Source: Sporobacter termitidis (GTDB taxonomy: Bacteria; Bacillota; Clostridia; Oscillospirales; Oscillospiraceae). From it: DNA of 46,291 nt. Below the pieces are notes generated by a model. It did not search any database. It worked only from the letters and a program-made list of their open reading frames with translations, and was not told the DNA's origin. Location of the stretch: contig JAJUHI010000002.1 of assembly GCA_029267955.1 (NCBI GenBank), positions 1 through 46,291 of the forward strand, read 5' to 3'. Below, one piece after another: positions 43,016 through 46,291 of the stretch (the stretch's first letter is position 1; every line of letters starts with the position of its first letter). A program made the translations under genes and the position numbers.

Positions 43016-43837
43016 GTGCGGTATAAAATCGGCGATGTTGCCCGGATCCTCGGGATTTCACCCGATTTGATCCGTTATTATGAGGAAAAGGGCGTCGTCA
43101 CCCCGCAAAAGGACCCTTTCAACAATTACAGATATTTCGATACCTGGGACATCAATTTTTTAATTGACTGCCTGTGGTTTAAAAACTTCGGCTTCGGCAT
43201 CGAGCAGGTGGCCAACATTGTCTCCCAGAACACCTATGACGATTTGATCGGCAACCTGATCCGGCGGGGCGACGAAATTGAGGAGTCCATCCGGTATCAG
43301 GAGCTGCTCTTGCAGCGCATCCGGAAGTATACCGAAATTCTGCACAAGCTCCGGGGCTATATCGGCAAGTGCGCCATCCGGCGCAGCTCCGAGTTCGTCC
43401 GGTACATCAACCGCCACAACACCACCTACGACGAAAATACCGAGCTGCAGCAACTCAGCCGCCAGTGGCTGAAATACATGCCCTTTTCCCGGCGGTATTT
43501 CGAGGTCCCCGAGGACGGCCTGACCGGCGAGGGCGACGATTACGCATGGGGCTTTTCCATCGCCATGCCCTATGTGGAGGCTTTTAAAATAGAGGTGAAG
43601 CCGCCCGTTCAGCTCGTGCCGTCTCAGCTGTGCATCCATTCGGCCTTTACCAGCACCGGAAAGGACAAGTTCACCGCCCGCCATTTGGACTATATGATGG
43701 AATACGCCGAAAAGAACGGCCACCGGATCGCCGGCCGCGCCTTCGGCAATCTGGCCTGCAGCGTTGTGGAAAACGGCGAGATCACCGGGTTTTTTGAGGT
43801 CTGGCTCCCGATTGAGGATAAAAAACACCAAAAATGA
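43016..43837 (+). CDS. MerR-family regulator with GyrI-like ligand-binding domain
   Basis: 273 residues from a GTG start at 43016, with AAGGGGG upstream. The N-terminal MerR winged helix begins at once (YKIGDVARILGISPDLIRYYEEKGVVTPQKDPFNNYRYF), followed by a long dimerisation helix (about 75-120) and a GyrI/BmrR-like C-terminal domain (about 145-270) that should bind a small molecule. It is transcribed away from the catabolic operon, whose promoter carries a MerR-type dyad, so it is the probable activator. The ligand is likely the operon's substrate or an intermediate. Confidence 0.88.
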   Translation: MRYKIGDVARILGISPDLIRYYEEKGVVTPQKDPFNNYRYFDTWDINFLIDCLWFKNFGFGIEQVANIVSQNTYDDLIGNLIRRGDEIEESIRYQELLLQRIRKYTEILHKLRGYIGKCAIRRSSEFVRYINRHNTTYDENTELQQLSRQWLKYMPFSRRYFEVPEDGLTGEGDDYAWGFSIAMPYVEAFKIEVKPPVQLVPSQLCIHSAFTSTGKDKFTARHLDYMMEYAEKNGHRIAGRAFGNLACSVVENGEITGFFEVWLPIEDKKHQK

Positions 43838-43850
43838 CGGAGGGATTCCG

Positions 43851-44171
43851 CTGTCATCCATCTTTCAGCAAATCTATCATATAGCCCGCCAAATCCCCTA
43901 TGGGCGCGTCACAACCTACGGGCAGCTGGCGCGGCTCTTAGGCTCTCCTGTGAACGCCCGGGTGGTGGGCTATGCCATGAACGGCTGCAAAGACAGCTCC
44001 GTGCCCTGCCACCGGGTTGTCAACCGCTTCGGCGGCCTGTGCGGCGCCTTTTTGCCTCTGGGTAAAGAAACCCACCGGACGCTCTTAGAGATGGAAGGGG
44101 TCGCGTTTACCCCCGACGGCAACGTGGATATGGACCGGTTTATGTGGTACGGACCGGAGGAAGAGAAATAA
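43851..44171 (+). CDS. Small alkyltransferase-like DNA repair protein (MGMT/Ogt domain)
   Basis: 106 residues. It is only the DNA-binding/active-site domain of the methylguanine-methyltransferase family: SSIFQQIYHIARQIPYGRVTTYGQLARLLG, ARVVGYAMNG and the active-site VPCHRVV, with the Cys intact. Related Atl proteins have Trp there and flag lesions without repairing them; this one keeps the Cys and could act. The start is odd: no ATG, GTG or TTG with good spacing exists. GGAGGG at 43839-43844 points to CTG at 43851, or less likely ATT at 43845. It lies 13 bases after the regulator's stop codon, so it is co-transcribed. Confidence 0.82.
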   Translation: MSSIFQQIYHIARQIPYGRVTTYGQLARLLGSPVNARVVGYAMNGCKDSSVPCHRVVNRFGGLCGAFLPLGKETHRTLLEMEGVAFTPDGNVDMDRFMWYGPEEEK

Positions 44172-44175
44172 TGGG

Positions 44176-44223
44176 CAGAGCCCTTGCCCTCAATATCGGT
44201 AATACCGTCGGGCAAGGGCTCTG
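44176..44223. repeat. Inverted repeat CAGAGCCCTTGCCC, terminator-like
   Basis: CAGAGCCCTTGCCC (44176-44189) and its exact complement (44210-44223) enclose a 20-base loop. A weak T/A-rich stretch follows. It may end the regulator operon and is related to the repeat at 44400-44469. Confidence 0.6.
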
Positions 44224-44260
44224 TATATAAACCGGTATGATGGTATACAGCTAAGCATAC

Positions 44261-44335
44261 CGTAGGGGCCGCCGTCCTCGGCGGCCTGATTTGTTACGCC
44301 TGATTGACGGGTCGCCGAAGACGGCGACCCCTACG
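44261..44335. repeat. Nested palindromic intergenic repeat, GTAGGGGC type
   Basis: CGTAGGGG (44261-44268) pairs with CCCCTACG (44328-44335). Inside are two perfect hairpins: GGCCGCCG/CGGCGGCC (44267-44286) and GGGTCGCCG/CGGCGACCC (44309-44330). The result is a cruciform with two arms, typical of dispersed palindromic repeats. Confidence 0.7.
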
Positions 44336-44399
44336 CATTATACGGAAACCTCGGGAAACCGCACAGGGCCTCCCTAGCGAGGTTGGTTATGGTGCACAC

Positions 44400-44469
44400 A
44401 CGGCAAGGGTAGAACCCTTGCCCTACATAGCATTACCGATTCGTAGGGCAAGGGCTCTGCCCTTGCCGT
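44400..44469. repeat. Nested palindromic intergenic repeat, GGCAAGGG type
   Basis: Two hairpins, GGCAAGGG/CCCTTGCC (44402-44423) and GGGCAAGGG/CCCTTGCC (about 44446-44467), are enclosed by ACGGCAAGGG and CCCTTGCCGT. The architecture mirrors the preceding element with a different sequence. With the other two repeats it fills most of the 368-base gap 44172-44539. Confidence 0.7.
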
Positions 44470-44539
44470 TAGATTGTAGATAACCTGCTTTTATGTAAAG
44501 TGTTCGTAAGGTTTGCCGACAACCTGATTTTCCAGCCTT

Positions 44540-45229
44540 TTATAGCCGCACCTTGACCGGGTCCGCAGCGGTGATGCTGTTTTCCGTAACGGTACAGTCC
44601 ACAGCCAGTATGTTGACACCCGCCGCCTTGGCGTCCCGGAGCGCCTCCCCAAAGGCGGGGTGCGTCGCCCAGTTGGGCTCCATATGGCGCACGCCCTTCA
44701 TCTGGATGATAAAAACGGCATACGCCTCATAACCGTCCGCCGCGGCGGATTTCAGCTCCAGCAGGTGGCGGACGCCCCGCTCGGTGGGCGCGTCGGGGAA
44801 CCGGGCCACACCGTCCTCCTCCAGGGTGACGCCCTTCACCTCCACCAGCGCCCGGCGGCCGCCGGCCTCGATGTAAAAGTCAAAGCGCGAGCCGCCGTAC
44901 CGGTATTCCGGCTGGATGAGGCTGATATCGCGGAACACCCCGCCGCCGCGCACCCATTCGGCGAAGACCTTGTTGGGCGCGCTGGAATCGATATTGACAA
45001 GCCGGTTTCCCTTCCATACGGCGATCAGGTCGTATACCGTCTTCCGTAAGGGCTTGTCAGTTACCCCGGCGTCCTGCACCAATACCGCAGCGCCGGGTAT
45101 TAAGAGCTCCCGGCACCGGCCGGTATTCTTTACATGGCAGACCTCTTTTTTGCCGTCAAGCTCGATATGGGCGATAAACCGGTTGGGGCGGTCGATAAAG
45201 ACTGCCCGGCGGATGTTTTCATAGGTCAT
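44540..45229 (-). CDS. sfsA: SfsA family DNA/RNA nuclease-like protein
   Basis: 229 residues from the ATG at 45229. SfsA (sugar fermentation stimulation) has an OB-like N-terminal domain (RPNRFIAHIELDGKKEVCHVKNTGRCRELLIPGAAVLVQD) and a C-terminal nuclease-like fold with RFDFYIEAGGRRALVEVKGVTLEEDGVARFPDAPTERGVRHL, whose Asp-Glu-x-Lys core is seen. It was proposed to act on sugar metabolism genes in E. coli. Function here is uncertain. The ribosome site GGGGAG lies about 13 bases upstream. Confidence 0.9.
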   Translation of the reverse strand: MTYENIRRAVFIDRPNRFIAHIELDGKKEVCHVKNTGRCRELLIPGAAVLVQDAGVTDKPLRKTVYDLIAVWKGNRLVNIDSSAPNKVFAEWVRGGGVFRDISLIQPEYRYGGSRFDFYIEAGGRRALVEVKGVTLEEDGVARFPDAPTERGVRHLLELKSAAADGYEAYAVFIIQMKGVRHMEPNWATHPAFGEALRDAKAAGVNILAVDCTVTENSITAADPVKVRL

Positions 45230-45253
45230 TGTTGCATATTTCTCCCCGGTGTA

Positions 45254-45306
45254 GTGGCAGGTCAAAGCCCCGCCATACAGGAGTGTGGCAGGTCAAAGCC
45301 CCGCCA
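45254..45306. repeat. Direct repeat of 22 bases
   Basis: A 22-base unit beginning GTGGCAGGTC and ending CCCCGCCA occurs at 45254-45275 and 45285-45306. The second copy runs into the terminator hairpin. Confidence 0.75.
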
Positions 45307-45321
45307 CAGTGGCGGGGCTTT
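45295..45321 (-). terminator. Terminator of the SDR gene
   Basis: AAAGCCCCGCCA (45295-45306) pairs with TGGCGGGGCTTT (45310-45321) around a 3-base loop. It is strong in both directions; on the minus strand only GACC follows, so termination there depends mainly on the stem. Confidence 0.6.
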
Positions 45322-45337
45322 AGCCTGTTTTTATATC

Positions 45338-46144
45338 TTAGCCAATCGCGGTCAGGCCGCCGTCGGGATAGAGGATGTTGCCGGTCATAAAGTCGGAGGC
45401 GGGAGCGGCCAGGAAGACGGCGGTGCCGACGATGTCTTCCGGCGTGCCCATCCTGCGCATGGGGTTGCCTTCGCCCTGCTGCTTGAGATACTCGTCGACG
45501 GTGACGCCGGCGTCGGCGGCGCGCTTTTCAAAGACGGAGACCATCATGGGCGTGGCGGTGATGTTGGGGCCAATGGCGTTGACCGTGACGCCGAAGGGGC
45601 CGAACTCGGAGGCCAGCTGCTTTGTCAGCATGTCAACGGCGCCCTTGGTGGCGCAGTAACCGGCGTTGCCGGGGCCCTTTGTGGCGATCTTGCCGCGGAC
45701 GGAGGAGAGGTTGATGATCTTGCCGTAGCCGTTCTCCTTGAAGTGGCGGCCGAAATGCTTGGCGGAAATCATAAAGCTGGTGATGTTGGCGTCCAGCATT
45801 TGACGGAAGGTTTCGATGTCAAAGTCCAGCGCGTCCTGCTTCTTGTTGAAGCCCTGCGCGTTGACAAGAATGGTGATCTTGCCTCCCAGCTGCTTCTTGG
45901 CTTCGGCGACGAGGGCCTCCACATGGGCCTCGTTGGTGGCGTCGGCAGCGTAGTAGCAGACCGTTTCGCCGGTAGCGGCCTTGATCTCCTCCTGGGCCTT
46001 CTTGAGGGAATCCTCCTTGCGGCTGGAGATGAGCACATTGGCGCCCGCTTCCACGAGCCCCTGGGCAATCGCCTGGCCAAGTCCGCCGGCGCCGCCGATG
46101 ACAACCGCGGTTTTGCCGGAAAGGTCAAAAAGTTTGCATGCCAT
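45338..46144 (-). CDS. Short-chain dehydrogenase/reductase
   Basis: 268 residues from the ATG at 46144, with AAGGAG 8 bases upstream. The Rossmann motif is GGAGGLGQA near residue 17, followed by NAQG (usually NAAG/NAG), the catalytic Ser in LSSVRG, and YCATK with the Tyr and Lys. The tail is GNILYPDGGLTAIG. It is of the gluconate 5-dehydrogenase or 3-oxoacyl reductase size class; substrate unknown. It stands alone as the last gene of the window; a hairpin AGCACGGC/GCCGTGCT (46180-46202 region) precedes it. Confidence 0.9.
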   Translation of the reverse strand: MACKLFDLSGKTAVVIGGAGGLGQAIAQGLVEAGANVLISSRKEDSLKKAQEEIKAATGETVCYYAADATNEAHVEALVAEAKKQLGGKITILVNAQGFNKKQDALDFDIETFRQMLDANITSFMISAKHFGRHFKENGYGKIINLSSVRGKIATKGPGNAGYCATKGAVDMLTKQLASEFGPFGVTVNAIGPNITATPMMVSVFEKRAADAGVTVDEYLKQQGEGNPMRRMGTPEDIVGTAVFLAAPASDFMTGNILYPDGGLTAIG

Positions 46145-46291
46145 GATTTTTGCTCCTTTGCTACAATAAATTTGGAACTGGAGCACGGCGGCCAGCCGTG
46201 CTTCTTTCCATCTCATGCCTAAGCTACAATGAAGGGGTTAATTGGCCTGACGGTACCTCCTTTGGACTCATCACGTCCGCAACTGAAACAG

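Noticed and set aside
42996-43027. TTGACA followed by TATAAA as a promoter for the MerR-family gene
   Set aside because: The spacer is 20 bases and the transcript would begin after the GTG start, cutting off the DNA-binding domain. The TTGGAC/TATAAT pair at 42812-42840 is better.

Overview
The window reads as chromosomal DNA of a fairly GC-rich, spore-forming Firmicute of the class Clostridia. I would guess the Oscillospiraceae or a neighbouring family, but sequence reading alone cannot settle that. Reasons: a Gram-positive style S10-spc-alpha ribosomal cluster with adk, map, a KOW-domain protein and infA inside it; the zinc-type S14; spoVAC and spoVT, each behind a good sigma-G promoter; a long-form hibernation factor; a short archaeal/eukaryal-type ProRS; and strong AGGAGG-type ribosome sites.

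Layout. 1-2.1 kb: an XpaC-family membrane protein (+) converges on an orphan spoVAC (-). 2.2-18.4 kb: one long leftward ribosomal operon, in transcription order rpsJ-rplC-rplD-rplW-rplB-rpsS-rplV-rpsC-rplP-rpmC-rpsQ-rplN-rplX-rplE-rpsZ-rpsH-rplF-rplR-rpsE-rpmD-rplO-secY-adk-map-KOW-infA-rpmJ-rpsM-rpsK-rpsD-rpoA-rplQ. It starts at a sigma-A promoter near 18.4 kb, which is followed by a tiny Cys-rich ORF and a hairpin. It ends at a terminator at 2.2 kb. 18.6-24 kb (all leftward): a FeoA-FeoB fusion behind a DtxR/IdeR-like box, a DUF1624 membrane protein, ychF and a DegV protein. 24-27 kb (leftward): dusB, an ECF sigma factor and its zinc-finger anti-sigma factor in one operon, then a small beta-sandwich protein. 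27-36 kb: mixed single genes. These are proS, a c-di-GMP-I type riboswitch in front of a cNMP-binding-like/DUF2225 protein, nfo, an orphan fumarase alpha subunit, hpf, spoVT, and a Na/Pi cotransporter with a PhoU-like tail. 35.4-42.8 kb (leftward): a catabolic operon, then lysR and mobB. 42.8-44.2 kb (+): a MerR/GyrI-like regulator and a small alkyltransferase-like protein. 44.2-46.3 kb: nested palindromic repeats, sfsA and an SDR oxidoreductase.

The most distinctive system is the catabolic operon at 37.0-42.8 kb: a metal-dependent cyclase/amidase-family hydrolase, a 3-hydroxyacyl-CoA-dehydrogenase-family enzyme, a beta-keto acid cleavage enzyme (BKACE), both subunits of a 3-oxoacid CoA-transferase, and a sodium:solute symporter. 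Its promoter has the MerR layout: a 19-bp spacer carrying a perfect 15-bp dyad, next to a divergent MerR-family gene with a GyrI-like ligand domain. The gene set suggests import of a solute, ring or amide opening, oxidation of a beta-hydroxy acid, cleavage with acetyl-CoA to acetoacetate plus a new acyl-CoA, and recycling of acetoacetate through the CoA-transferase. The lysine-fermentation genes kam, kdd and kal are absent, and the BKACE appears to lack the glutamate that reads the substrate amine in the lysine enzyme, so the substrate is probably something else. The MerR gene has a promoter-proximal leader that can close into a multi-branched RNA.

Other regulatory signals: structured spacers inside the ribosomal operon, extended -10 promoters in front of xpaC and hpf, and intrinsic terminators that cleanly delimit most units. 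I found no tRNA, rRNA, CRISPR array, insertion sequence or phage gene.
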